From: JBDKTK01 sp039680225
GTDB lineage: Bacteria; Desulfobacterota; Syntrophia; Syntrophales; UBA4778
DNA length: 21,091 nt
Assembly (NCBI GenBank): GCA_039680225.1
Contig: JBDKTK010000383.1
Coordinates: 1-21,091 of the forward strand
Direction of reading: 5' to 3'
Positions 1 to 7,209 of this stretch are shown here, piece by piece. The position numbers and the translations under genes were made by a program. Numbering within the stretch: the first letter of the stretch is position 1; every line of letters starts with the position of its first letter. The notes below the pieces were generated by a model. It had not been told where the DNA came from. It saw nothing but the letters and a program-made list of their open reading frames with translations, and searched no databases.

Positions 1-14
1 TCTTGACAGCAATC

Positions 15-42
15 TTGACATCGGGGCCGAAGTGCTTATAAT
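15..42 (+). promoter_or_regulatory. Consensus sigma-70-type promoter
   Basis: A perfect -35 hexamer TTGACA (15-20) and a perfect -10 hexamer TATAAT (37-42) are separated by 16 bases. Transcription would start near 49, giving a leader of about 24 bases to the GTG at 73. It would drive the metallopeptidase-like gene and the FmdB-type gene behind it. A second TTGACA lies at 3-8 but is too far from the -10. One reservation is that another frame stays open through this stretch, so the match could lie inside the end of an upstream gene. Confidence 0.65.
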
Positions 43-72
43 ATCGCTGTTTCTTACAGGGAGCATGAAGGC

Positions 73-576
73 GTGTATTTCTCCAGGCCCCAGAAATCGG
101 TCATAAACAGGGTTTTTTCCCGGGCGGAAAACCTCGTGGGCGGTTATTACCGTTTGAGCCCCGGGCAGATGAAAGCCCATCAGTACGACGTGAGGACCCT
201 GGCCAAGCTTGAGAAACACGAGGTGAGCGACAATGCTTTCGCCCACCTGTGCAAATATGAGATAGGCCCCGAAGGAAAGAGCACGGGGGCCGGCTTTTAC
301 AGGATCTGCCTTCAGGACAACCGGATCCTGGAAGCTGTCGAAAGGGGAACCCCTTTTATCCGGTTCCCCTCGCTCATGACCTACATAGCCGTTCATGAGT
401 TGGTCCATGTGGTCAGGTTCAATAACGGCGAGAGCGATTTCGACCTGAGCCGCAGCGAGCGGGAAATAGAGGAAGAGAAGGTCCACAGGATAACGCGCAA
501 TGTCCTCCAGGGGGTTTCGAACCCCGGATTCGGACTCGTCCTTGATTGCTTCAGCAGCAGATATAAAATTAATTAG
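73..576 (+). CDS. Small HELVH zinc metallopeptidase-like protein
   Basis: This 167-residue protein has no signal peptide or membrane segment. Its key feature is HELVH at residues 108-112, in a helix preceded by hydrophobic residues (TYIAV), with a glutamate cluster at 131-135 (EIEEE) about 20 residues downstream. HExxH plus a downstream Glu is the zinc-ligand layout of gluzincin peptidases, so a cytoplasmic zinc peptidase or a zincin-fold protein is likely. I do not recognise the family by name. The GTG start at 73 is chosen because AGGGA lies about 10 bases upstream and the promoter start point falls just before it. In-frame sequence continues back to a stop at 16-18, so a slightly earlier start cannot be excluded. 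The next gene follows after 18 bases, which suggests co-transcription. Confidence 0.75.
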   Translation: MYFSRPQKSVINRVFSRAENLVGGYYRLSPGQMKAHQYDVRTLAKLEKHEVSDNAFAHLCKYEIGPEGKSTGAGFYRICLQDNRILEAVERGTPFIRFPSLMTYIAVHELVHVVRFNNGESDFDLSRSEREIEEEKVHRITRNVLQGVSNPGFGLVLDCFSSRYKIN

Positions 577-594
577 GCAGGAGGTTGTTTCATT

Positions 595-864
595 ATGCCG
601 ATTTTCGAATATACATGCGAGAATTGCGGAAAGGATTTTGAGGTGCTGGTCCTGGCGTCCGATTCCGAAGTTAAAACCTGCAAATTCTGCCAGGGCCCGA
701 TCAGAAAAAAGATGTCCGTGACGACCTTTCACCTGAAAGGTACAGGGTGGTACGTGACGGATTACGGCGGAAAGAAGGCGCCTCCCTGCGAGACCGAGAA
801 GACTGAAACGAAGGAAACGCCGGCAACCCCGCCGGAAACCAAAGGCAGCGAAAGCTCGACCTGA
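595..864 (+). CDS. FmdB-family zinc ribbon protein
   Basis: This 89-residue protein begins MPIFEYTCENCG, the hallmark of the FmdB/CxxC_CXXC_SSSS putative regulatory family. Cys8, Cys11, Cys29 and Cys32 form two CxxC knuckles for one zinc. The remainder, after about residue 60, is a low-complexity tail rich in Glu, Thr, Lys and Pro, probably disordered. FmdB was named for its position beside a formamidase/amidase operon. The family's biochemical role is poorly defined and regulation by DNA or protein binding is only presumed. AGGAGG at 579-584 lies 10 bases before the ATG. The gene follows the HELVH protein by 18 bases and is closed by a strong terminator, making a two-gene operon. Confidence 0.9.
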   Translation: MPIFEYTCENCGKDFEVLVLASDSEVKTCKFCQGPIRKKMSVTTFHLKGTGWYVTDYGGKKAPPCETEKTETKETPATPPETKGSESST

Positions 865-889
865 TCAGAAAGTTATTTGCATTGGACAG

Positions 890-914
890 GGCGGCCCGAT
901 TCGGGCCGCCTTTT
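890..914 (+). terminator. Rho-independent terminator after the FmdB-type gene
   Basis: GGCGGCCC (890-897) pairs with GGGCCGCC (903-910) around a 5-base loop that can itself close by GA/TC pairing. TTTT and a T-rich stretch follow. It lies 26 bases past the FmdB stop. On the opposite strand it sits just beyond the TolC-type gene's stop, so it may stop traffic from that side too, but no U-tract is present in that direction. Confidence 0.85.
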
Positions 915-930
915 CTATTTGGAAAACTGC

Positions 931-2223
931 TCAGTACTTCACGCCAATTGCCCTGTCCATAGATGCCTGGGCCACCTTGTAATCATAGAGGGCCTGGTTG
1001 TACGCCGTCTGGGCGTTATTGTAGTTGACGAGGGCATCGGTGACTTCAATCGGGTTCCCCACTCCCGCCTGGTAGCGGCCGTTGGCGATATTAAGGTTCT
1101 CCTCGGCCTGCTTGACTGTGAGGGACGCGGTTGTGATCCTTTCTTCCGCTTCCCTTATATTCAACGAGGCCTGCTGGACGCTGAGCAGGATATTCTGCCG
1201 CAAGACGTCCTCGTTGGCCTGGAATACCCGCAGGTTCGCCTTCGCTTCATCTACCTGGTACTTGGTCAGGAAACCGGTGAATATGGGGACATTCAGGCTG
1301 GCGCCGATGTCCCAGCCGCTGTTCTGTTCCGAGAAATTATTCCCGGTCCAGCCATAATTGGCGTTGCCGGTCAGGAAAGGCAAATATGAGGAACGGGCCA
1401 GGGATATGGATTGTTCCGCCGCTTCTCTCTTCGCGATAATCGACCGCAGGTCCGGCCTGTCTTCGTACGCCCGCTTTACAGCTTCTTCGAAAGTCAGCAG
1501 GTAGGGCTGGTATGAAAGATTGTCCTCGATTGAATAATTCGGCGCATTCGGCACACCCATGGCATTGTTGAGGTTTACGCGGGCGAGGCGCACAGAGTTT
1601 TCCGCCCTGATCAGGTTGAGTTTGGCATTGCTGAGGTCGACCTCGGCCTTGGTCACATCAAACAGCGCCCGGGTGCCGACCTCGTAAAAACCTTTTGCCT
1701 GGGCAAGGTGCTGTTCAAACTGTTTGACCGTGGCAACGGCAACCACCCGGTTCCTTTCCGCCTGGAGGAGGGCATAGTAAGTTTGCTGCACATTGAATAT
1801 GACCTGGTCTGTCACGTCCTGCAGGTCCGACCGGGAAGACGCGGTATTGTATTGCTGGATTTTGACCTGGGATGATGTCCTGCCGAAATCATATATATTC
1901 TGACTTGCAGTAAATGTATTGCGGTAGTCGTCATAAGCGCCTCTGCCCACAATGTTGCCTCCGGGCTGGGTGGCCGGGTTGAGCCGGTCGTATGCAGACG
2001 TGAAGTTCACCTGGGGATAATAATTGGATCGTGCCTGGCCGATGCGGCTCTGGTTTATGTCTACGGTCGAGCGGGCGGCCTTGATGCTCGGATGGTTTTG
2101 CAAGGCTAAAGTGATGCTTTGCTGAAGGTTCAATTGCTGGCCCTCTTTGACCTGGCTATGCGTTTCCATAGGGAACGACAAGAAAAAAAACGTTGTAATT
2201 ACAAGGATGAATAATCTTGGCAT
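931..2223 (-). CDS. TolC-family outer membrane efflux protein
   Basis: This 430-residue protein starts with a Sec signal (hydrophobic segment at about residues 4-17). It has the two-repeat OEP architecture of TolC-type channels: long Gln/Ala/Asn-rich helices with motifs such as SITLALQNHP near the start and a second repeat beginning EEAVKRAYEDRPDLRS. Length matches the family. As a trimer it would form the outer-membrane barrel and periplasmic tunnel of a tripartite exporter. The ATG at 2221-2223 is supported by GGGAGG a few bases upstream. It is transcribed divergently from the fusion protein, ATPase and permease genes, which strongly suggests it is their outer-membrane partner. The substrate cannot be read from sequence. 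Confidence 0.93.
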   Translation of the reverse strand: MPRLFILVITTFFFLSFPMETHSQVKEGQQLNLQQSITLALQNHPSIKAARSTVDINQSRIGQARSNYYPQVNFTSAYDRLNPATQPGGNIVGRGAYDDYRNTFTASQNIYDFGRTSSQVKIQQYNTASSRSDLQDVTDQVIFNVQQTYYALLQAERNRVVAVATVKQFEQHLAQAKGFYEVGTRALFDVTKAEVDLSNAKLNLIRAENSVRLARVNLNNAMGVPNAPNYSIEDNLSYQPYLLTFEEAVKRAYEDRPDLRSIIAKREAAEQSISLARSSYLPFLTGNANYGWTGNNFSEQNSGWDIGASLNVPIFTGFLTKYQVDEAKANLRVFQANEDVLRQNILLSVQQASLNIREAEERITTASLTVKQAEENLNIANGRYQAGVGNPIEVTDALVNYNNAQTAYNQALYDYKVAQASMDRAIGVKY

Positions 2224-2560
2224 GCCCCTTTACCTCCCGATAAATATGCGATAATATACGCCAATTTTGATGTAAGTAGAACCAATAATTCCGGAAAAAA
2301 ACTAAAGAAAAAATTTTTGCTCCGGAGTGTCTTTCGGATATTAAGATTACAACTGAACACCGGAGCTGGATACTTCATATCCATGGTCTTGGGCCGCGTT
2401 TCGTTTCTCATATTAATTTGTTAATTAACTCAACTAGTTGCATTATAGGGCCGACTGGCATGTCCTTTGCCCTATACGCATAGCAAAAAATGTGACAGCC
2501 CGAGTGGTTCTTTCTTTTTTGGTCCGGACTTATTTCCGAAGGAAGGGAAGCAAAAAATCG
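2224..2560. other. Divergent intergenic region of the efflux locus
   Basis: This 337-base, AT-rich stretch separates the leftward TolC-type gene from the rightward fusion-protein gene. On the minus strand TATATT (2258-2253) is a possible -10 about 30 bases before the TolC start, without a good -35 at the right distance. Two adjacent perfect palindromes lie at 2420-2440. A-rich and T-rich runs at about 2295-2328 could bend DNA. Short open frames here lack ribosome sites and are not accepted as genes. Confidence 0.6.
2420..2440. promoter_or_regulatory. Twin 10-bp palindromes, possible operator
   Basis: GTTAATTAAC (2420-2429) and CAACTAGTTG (2431-2440) are both perfect palindromes with centres 11 bases apart, about one helical turn. 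They lie in the divergent promoter region between the TolC-type gene and the pump operon. Efflux pumps are often repressed by TetR- or MarR-type dimers that bind palindromes like these. No such regulator is encoded in the window, so the operator role is inferred. Confidence 0.4.
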
Positions 2561-3721
2561 ATGCGAAAAAAAGCGGTAATAATTGCTGCAGCCATATTGT
2601 GTTCAGCGGTCATATTATCGGGGATTTTTTTCTGGAACCGGGGCAACGGCGTCAAGTACCGGACGGAAAAAGTCTCGAAGGGCGATATCCAGGCCGGGAT
2701 AACGGCCACTGGAACCGTGAATGCCGTGACCACGGTCCTTGTCGGGACCCAGGTTTCAGGCACCCTGAAGGAACTCTATGTCGATTTCAATTCGCTGGTC
2801 AAAAAAGGGCAGCTCCTGGCCCTGATCGATCCGGCCACTTTCGAGGCCCAGCTTGACCAGGCAAGGGCGAACCTTTTTTCCGCGAAGGCCAACGTGGAGA
2901 AATCAAAGGCCGCCCTGCTGGACGCGAAACGGACGTTTGAGCGCAACAAGCAGCTCTGGGCCAAAAACCTCATAGCCCGCAGCGACCTCGACACCTCTGA
3001 GACCAATTACGATTCGGCCAAGGCCCAGCTCGCCGCGGCCGAAGCGCAGGTGGCCCAGAATGAGGCATCCAGGAAAATAGCGGAAACCAACCTCCGCTAC
3101 ACCAGAATCATTTCCCCCGTGGACGGCATAGTCGTATCGAGGAACGTGGATGCCGGCCAGACTGTGGCCGCCAGTTTCCAGACGCCGACGCTCTTCAACA
3201 TAGCCAAGGACCTCACGAAGATGCAGATCGATACCAATGTCGATGAGGCCGACATAGGGCGGATTACCACGGGACAGGAAGTCGAGTTCGCCGTCGATGC
3301 TTACCCGACCACGACATTCAAGGGAAAAGTGGGCCAGGTGCGGATTTCGCCTACGACAGTTTCGAATGTCGTAACATACGATGTCGTAATCATGGTGGAC
3401 AATTCCGACTTGAAGCTCAAGCCGGGGATGACGGCCAATGTGACTGTCCTTGTCGCAAGAGCGACCGGAGTGCCCAAAATACCCAATATTGCCCTGCGGT
3501 TCAATCCCCAGCCGGGGGAAAACTCTAAAAAGCCCACGGTTAAAGGAGCGGGAGTCTGGGTCCTTGCCGACGGGAAACCCAAACGCGTGCCGGTCACCGT
3601 GGGGATAAGCGACGGCGCTTACACGGAGCTGAAATCAGGCGAGCTTTCCGAAAGCGCCGAGGTCATCGTGGACATGAGCAAGGCAAACAAGTCAGGCACG
3701 CCCCCGCCCAGGTTCTTCTGA
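2561..3721 (+). CDS. Periplasmic membrane-fusion protein (MacA/HlyD type)
   Basis: This 386-residue protein opens with a membrane anchor (about residues 5-25) followed by a periplasmic adaptor. A lipoyl-like half (GTVNAVTTVLVGTQVSGTL) leads into a long Ala/Lys/Glu-rich coiled-coil hairpin (about 95-170). The second lipoyl half (YTRIISPVDGIVVSRNVDAG) and a beta-barrel domain follow. This order is that of RND/MacA-type fusion proteins, which bridge the inner-membrane pump to TolC. The ATG at 2561 is preferred over an upstream in-frame start at 2438 because GGAAGGGAAG precedes it and MRKK-hydrophobic gives a proper anchor. Its TGA overlaps the next ATG by one base (TGATG), so the ATPase is translationally coupled. 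Confidence 0.93.
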   Translation: MRKKAVIIAAAILCSAVILSGIFFWNRGNGVKYRTEKVSKGDIQAGITATGTVNAVTTVLVGTQVSGTLKELYVDFNSLVKKGQLLALIDPATFEAQLDQARANLFSAKANVEKSKAALLDAKRTFERNKQLWAKNLIARSDLDTSETNYDSAKAQLAAAEAQVAQNEASRKIAETNLRYTRIISPVDGIVVSRNVDAGQTVAASFQTPTLFNIAKDLTKMQIDTNVDEADIGRITTGQEVEFAVDAYPTTTFKGKVGQVRISPTTVSNVVTYDVVIMVDNSDLKLKPGMTANVTVLVARATGVPKIPNIALRFNPQPGENSKKPTVKGAGVWVLADGKPKRVPVTVGISDGAYTELKSGELSESAEVIVDMSKANKSGTPPPRFF

Positions 3722-4407
3722 TGCAGCTCATCGAAATAAAAGACCTATACAAGATATACAATTTGGGTGATTCCGAAGTCAGGGCGCTGGACGGGGTCAG
3801 CACGACCATCAATAAAGGCGAGTTCCTTGCCATAATGGGGCCTTCGGGCTCGGGGAAATCGACCTTCATGAATATCCTGGGGTGCCTCGACAAACCGACG
3901 AGCGGAGAATATTTTCTCAATAGCGAAAACGTGGGGAATCTTGACAGGGACCAGCTTTCCGAGATCCGCAACCGGGAGATCGGGTTCGTCTTCCAGGGGT
4001 TTAACCTCCTGGCGCGCACGTCCGCCCTGGAGAACGTGGAACTGCCGATGCTCTATAAGGGCATCCCGACTTCGGAAAGGCGCGACAGGGCGCTTTCGGC
4101 TTTGAAAAGAGTGGGCCTGGAGGGGCGCGAGCACCACCATCCCAACCAGCTTTCCGGCGGGCAGCAGCAGAGGGTCGCGATCGCCCGTGCGATAGTCAAC
4201 CAGGCGCCGATAATCCTGGCAGACGAGCCGACGGGAAACCTTGATACCAGGACCAGCCTGGAGATAATGGACCTCTTCACCCGTCTCAATGGCGAGGAGG
4301 GGATTACGGTCATAATAGTGACCCATGAGCCCGATATCGCGGAGTACTGCAAAAGGGTGGTCCGCTTCCTGGACGGCAAGATGGTCAGCGACGTGGTGAA
4401 GCAATGA
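3721..4407 (+). CDS. ABC transporter ATPase (MacB/LolD type)
   Basis: This 228-residue nucleotide-binding subunit has every ABC motif: Walker A GPSGSGKST (40-48), Q-loop Gln92, signature LSGGQQQR (144-151), Walker B ILADEP (165-170) with catalytic Glu169, D-loop NLD, and H-loop His202. It is closest in style to the LolD/MacB/SalX subfamily that powers mechanotransmission permeases rather than import. In E. coli MacB the ATPase and permease are one chain; here they are split. It overlaps the fusion-protein gene by 1 base and the permease by 4 bases (ATGA), so the three products are probably made in fixed proportion. Confidence 0.95.
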   Translation: MQLIEIKDLYKIYNLGDSEVRALDGVSTTINKGEFLAIMGPSGSGKSTFMNILGCLDKPTSGEYFLNSENVGNLDRDQLSEIRNREIGFVFQGFNLLARTSALENVELPMLYKGIPTSERRDRALSALKRVGLEGREHHHPNQLSGGQQQRVAIARAIVNQAPIILADEPTGNLDTRTSLEIMDLFTRLNGEEGITVIIVTHEPDIAEYCKRVVRFLDGKMVSDVVKQ

Positions 4408-5633
4408 TAAACGTACCCTGGACGACGAAGATCGCTTTCCGGGCCCTGAGGGTCAACAAGATGCGTTCGGCGCTCACGATGCTGGGCGTCATCATCGGCG
4501 TGGGCGCCGTTATTGCAATGCTGGCCGTGGGCACGGGCGCAAATCAGAAAATCCAGCAGCAGATCGCCAGCATGGGCAGCAATATGCTGGTGGTCCTCCC
4601 CGGCAGTTCGACATCCGGGGGGATAAGGATGGGCTCGGGCACCCAGCCCACGCTCTCCCTTTCCGATGCCGAGGCGATAGAAAAAGAATGCCCCTCTGTG
4701 GCGAATGTTGCGCCGGTTTTGAACGGCGCGGCCCAGGTGATATTCGGGAACCTCAACTGGTCGACAGGGGTTTACGGGACCACTTCGAGCATGCTTATCA
4801 TCCGCGACTGGAACCTTGCCGCCGGGCGCGCTTTTACAGATGAGGAAATCCGCAGCGCCTCCAAGGTGTGCCTGGTGGGCAGGACCGTCATCGACAACCT
4901 GTTCGGCGGGACCGACCCCATGAACCAGGTGATCAGGATAAAACGCATACCGTTCAAAATAGTCGGCATCCTGGAGGGCAAGGGGCAGACGCCCATGGGA
5001 CAGGACCAGGACGACGTTATCTACGTGCCTGTCACGACAGCCCAGAAGAGGCTCTTCGGGACGGCATTCCCCGGCATGGTGAGGAGTATCCTGGTCAAGG
5101 CTGCATCCCTTGAGGACCTGGCCAAGGCCGAAGTGCAGGTAAAAGACCTCCTGCGCCAGAGGCATCATATCAGCACCCGCCAGGATGATGATTTCACCGT
5201 CCGCAACCTCACCCAGATGATGCAGGTCACCGAGCAGTCGTCCAAGGTCATGACTTTACTGCTTGGCGCGATTGCGTCGGTTTCTCTTATTGTCGGCGGG
5301 ATCGGCATCATGAACATCATGCTGGTCTCGGTGACTGAAAGGACGCGCGAGATCGGCATCCGCATGTCTCTGGGTGCAAAGACCTGGGATATCCGCCTGC
5401 AGTTCCTGATCGAAGCGGTCACCCTTTCCCTGATCGGCGGAGTTGCGGGCGTGCTGACGGGGATAACCGGGTCCAAGATCGTTTCCGCCATGGCGGGTTG
5501 GCCCACCATCGTCACAACCCTTTCCATAGTCCTCGCCCTCGGCTTTTCGGGGCTTGTCGGGATATTCTTCGGCTTTTATCCCGCGTACAAGGCCTCGCTC
5601 CTGAACCCGATCGACGCCTTGCATTACGAATAA
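4404..5633 (+). CDS. ABC permease, MacB/FtsX family
   Basis: This 409-residue permease has the four-helix MacB layout. One N-terminal membrane helix (about 22-43, ending in VGTGANQKIQQQIASMGSN) is followed by a large periplasmic MacB_PCD domain (about 45-270) and three C-terminal helices of the FtsX domain (about 280-400, including GGIGIMNIMLVSVTERTREIGIR). Such permeases use ATP hydrolysis to move the periplasmic domain and push substrate through the fusion protein and TolC channel. Known substrates of the family include macrolides, peptides and lipoproteins; which applies here is unknown. Its start lies within the ATPase stop (ATGA). Confidence 0.94.
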   Translation: MINVPWTTKIAFRALRVNKMRSALTMLGVIIGVGAVIAMLAVGTGANQKIQQQIASMGSNMLVVLPGSSTSGGIRMGSGTQPTLSLSDAEAIEKECPSVANVAPVLNGAAQVIFGNLNWSTGVYGTTSSMLIIRDWNLAAGRAFTDEEIRSASKVCLVGRTVIDNLFGGTDPMNQVIRIKRIPFKIVGILEGKGQTPMGQDQDDVIYVPVTTAQKRLFGTAFPGMVRSILVKAASLEDLAKAEVQVKDLLRQRHHISTRQDDDFTVRNLTQMMQVTEQSSKVMTLLLGAIASVSLIVGGIGIMNIMLVSVTERTREIGIRMSLGAKTWDIRLQFLIEAVTLSLIGGVAGVLTGITGSKIVSAMAGWPTIVTTLSIVLALGFSGLVGIFFGFYPAYKASLLNPIDALHYE

Positions 5634-5657
5634 GCATCCTGATCAGGAAAGGGCGCA

Positions 5658-5688
5658 TTGCAATACACCCCTGCCGTTCGTCTATAAT
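5658..5688 (+). promoter_or_regulatory. Possible promoter of the PEBP-like gene
   Basis: A perfect -10 TATAAT lies at 5683-5688. The best upstream element, TTGCAA (5658-5663), matches the -35 at only four positions and the 19-base spacer is long. It lies between the permease stop and the GGAGGTG ribosome site at 5699-5705, where a separate promoter would make sense. Confidence 0.4.
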
Positions 5689-5709
5689 AAAAATAAACGG
5701 AGGTGAAAA

Positions 5710-6261
5710 ATGCCCGTTAAAGTTTTTGCCTCGATCTTGACCCTTTGCATTGCCTTGATGTCCTCCGGCGAAGGGCAAGTCGCAGTAAAAGGAGGGAAAA
5801 AGATGGAACTGAAAAGCGCCGCATTCAGCCAGGGCGGGGCAATCCCCCCGAAGTTTACCTGTGACGGCCAGGATGTTTCCCCCGCCCTTTCCTGGTCGGC
5901 AGGGCCGACCGGGACGCAGTCTTTCGCCCTGATTGCCGAAGACCCCGATGCCCCGATGGGGACCTGGACGCACTGGGTGATCTGGAACATACCGGCATCC
6001 GAAAGGGCCCTGCCGGAGAAGATGTCCGCCGACAAGCAGCTTGCCAACGGGGCCGTGCAGGGGACTTCCAGCTTTAAAAAAATCGGCTATGGCGGCCCCT
6101 GTCCCCCGGGCGGCACCCACCGGTATTTTTTCAAGCTCTTTGCCCTGGAGAAGAAGCTTTCGCTAAATCCGGGCGCGCGGAAAGAAGAAGTGCTCAAGGA
6201 AATCAAGGGACACGTGCTGGGCGAAGCCCAGTTGATGGGGACGTACACGCGGAAGCAGTGA
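5710..6261 (+). CDS. Secreted PEBP / YbhB-like protein
   Basis: This 183-residue protein belongs to the phosphatidylethanolamine-binding (Raf kinase inhibitor-like) family, bacterial YbhB/YbcL branch. Diagnostic pieces are DPDAP (78-82), THWVIWNI (87-94) and the ligand-pocket stretch GYGGPCPPGGTHRY (126-139). An N-terminal hydrophobic segment (about 5-18) looks like a signal peptide, so export to the periplasm is likely, as for YbcL. GGAGGTG sits 5 bases before the ATG. An internal ATG at residue 32 (MELKSAAFSQGG) matches the usual start of cytoplasmic family members, and the preceding 31 residues look like an added secretion signal. The physiological ligand of bacterial members is not established. 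Confidence 0.92.
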   Translation: MPVKVFASILTLCIALMSSGEGQVAVKGGKKMELKSAAFSQGGAIPPKFTCDGQDVSPALSWSAGPTGTQSFALIAEDPDAPMGTWTHWVIWNIPASERALPEKMSADKQLANGAVQGTSSFKKIGYGGPCPPGGTHRYFFKLFALEKKLSLNPGARKEEVLKEIKGHVLGEAQLMGTYTRKQ

Positions 6262-6265
6262 CCGG

Positions 6266-7171
6266 ATGCAGGAAGTATCATATTTAAAGTTGCACAGGGA
6301 AGGGAGGCTCGCCGGCAGAGTGGACGCCGCGCTCGACCTGATGAAGGGCTGCCGCCTGTGCCCGCGCCGCTGCGGGTGCGACAGGCCCAACGGCGAAACC
6401 GGATTTTGCCGCGGCGGGCGCCTTGTGAAGGTGGCCAGCTTCGGGCCGCACTTCGGCGAAGAGCCGCCCCTGGTGGGCCTGAGAGGATCGGGGACGATTT
6501 TTCTCAGCTCCTGCAACCTGCTTTGCTCGTTCTGCCAGAATTACGGGATAAGCCACGGTGCCGAGGGGGTTGAAGTCGTCCCCGGGCGCCTCGCCCAAAT
6601 CATGATCGACCTGAAGCAAAGGGGCTGCCATAATATCAATTTCGTGACCCCCACCCATTACATGCCGCAGATTCTGGAGGCCCTCGTCATTGCCGTTCAG
6701 GCAGGCCTTGACATGCCTCTGGTCTATAATTGCGGAGGCTATGAATCTGTAGAGGCCCTGAAAATCCTGGAGGGGATCGTCGATATCTACATGCCGGACT
6801 TCAAGTTCTGGGACAACCACTGCGCCGAGAGGGCCTGCGGGATCGACGATTACCGCGAGCGCGCCCGGGAAGCTCTGCGCGAGATGCACCGGCAAGTCGG
6901 CGACCTGGAGATCAATGCAGACGGCATCGCCCGCCGGGGACTGCTCGTCCGTCACCTGGTGATGCCGAATAATGTTGCCGGGAGCCGGGACGTTCTGAAA
7001 TTTCTGGCCGATGAAATCTCCCGGCGCACGTATGTCAATATCATGGACCAATACCGCCCCTGCGGACAGGCTTACAACGACCCGCTGCTCAACAGGAGGA
7101 TAACCGCAGATGAATATCGGGCGGCAATCAGATGGGCGAGGGAAGCGGGACTCGAAAGATTTCAGGCCTGA
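6266..7171 (+). CDS. PflX-type radical SAM protein
   Basis: This 301-residue protein is of the COG1313/PflX group, related to pyruvate formate-lyase activating enzymes. The radical-SAM cluster motif is CNLLCSFC (Cys83, Cys87, Cys90). An additional cysteine-rich N-terminus has Cys29, Cys32, Cys36, Cys38 and Cys48 (GCRLCPRRCGCDR and GFCRG). This region is typical of the group and could bind a second metal or cluster. The N-terminus matches the usual family length, so the ATG at 6266 is kept although its ribosome site is weak. It lies 4 bases behind the PEBP-like stop, so the two are co-transcribed. No glycyl-radical enzyme is present here, and the substrate is unknown. Confidence 0.88.
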   Translation: MQEVSYLKLHREGRLAGRVDAALDLMKGCRLCPRRCGCDRPNGETGFCRGGRLVKVASFGPHFGEEPPLVGLRGSGTIFLSSCNLLCSFCQNYGISHGAEGVEVVPGRLAQIMIDLKQRGCHNINFVTPTHYMPQILEALVIAVQAGLDMPLVYNCGGYESVEALKILEGIVDIYMPDFKFWDNHCAERACGIDDYRERAREALREMHRQVGDLEINADGIARRGLLVRHLVMPNNVAGSRDVLKFLADEISRRTYVNIMDQYRPCGQAYNDPLLNRRITADEYRAAIRWAREAGLERFQA

Positions 7172-7178
7172 AGATTTC

Positions 7179-7198
7179 AAATTTCAAATTTGAAATTT
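7179..7198. repeat. 20-bp AT-rich perfect palindrome between convergent genes
   Basis: A 20-base perfect palindrome built from alternating AAATTT with C and G at fixed points lies inside a longer run of ATTTCAA units (7174-7200). It fills the 38-base gap between the convergent stops of the radical-SAM gene and pdxT. It could serve as a bidirectional weak terminator or be a dispersed repeat. There is no GC stem. Confidence 0.6.
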
Positions 7199-7209
7199 CA
7201 GATTGAATT

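Noticed and set aside
2199..2411. Leftward 70-residue open frame upstream of the TolC-type gene
   Set aside because: It overlaps the TolC start and its GGGAGG ribosome site, has no ribosome site of its own and reads as Phe/Leu/Lys-rich AT sequence without a domain.
2438..2560. N-terminal extension of the fusion protein from the ATG at 2438
   Set aside because: No ribosome site, basic low-quality sequence, and the ATG at 2561 gives a normal anchor with a purine-rich site upstream.
4053..5168. Long leftward open frame of 371 residues across the ATPase and permease genes
   Set aside because: His/Gly/Arg-rich shadow of GC-rich codons; the forward frames carry all ABC and FtsX motifs.
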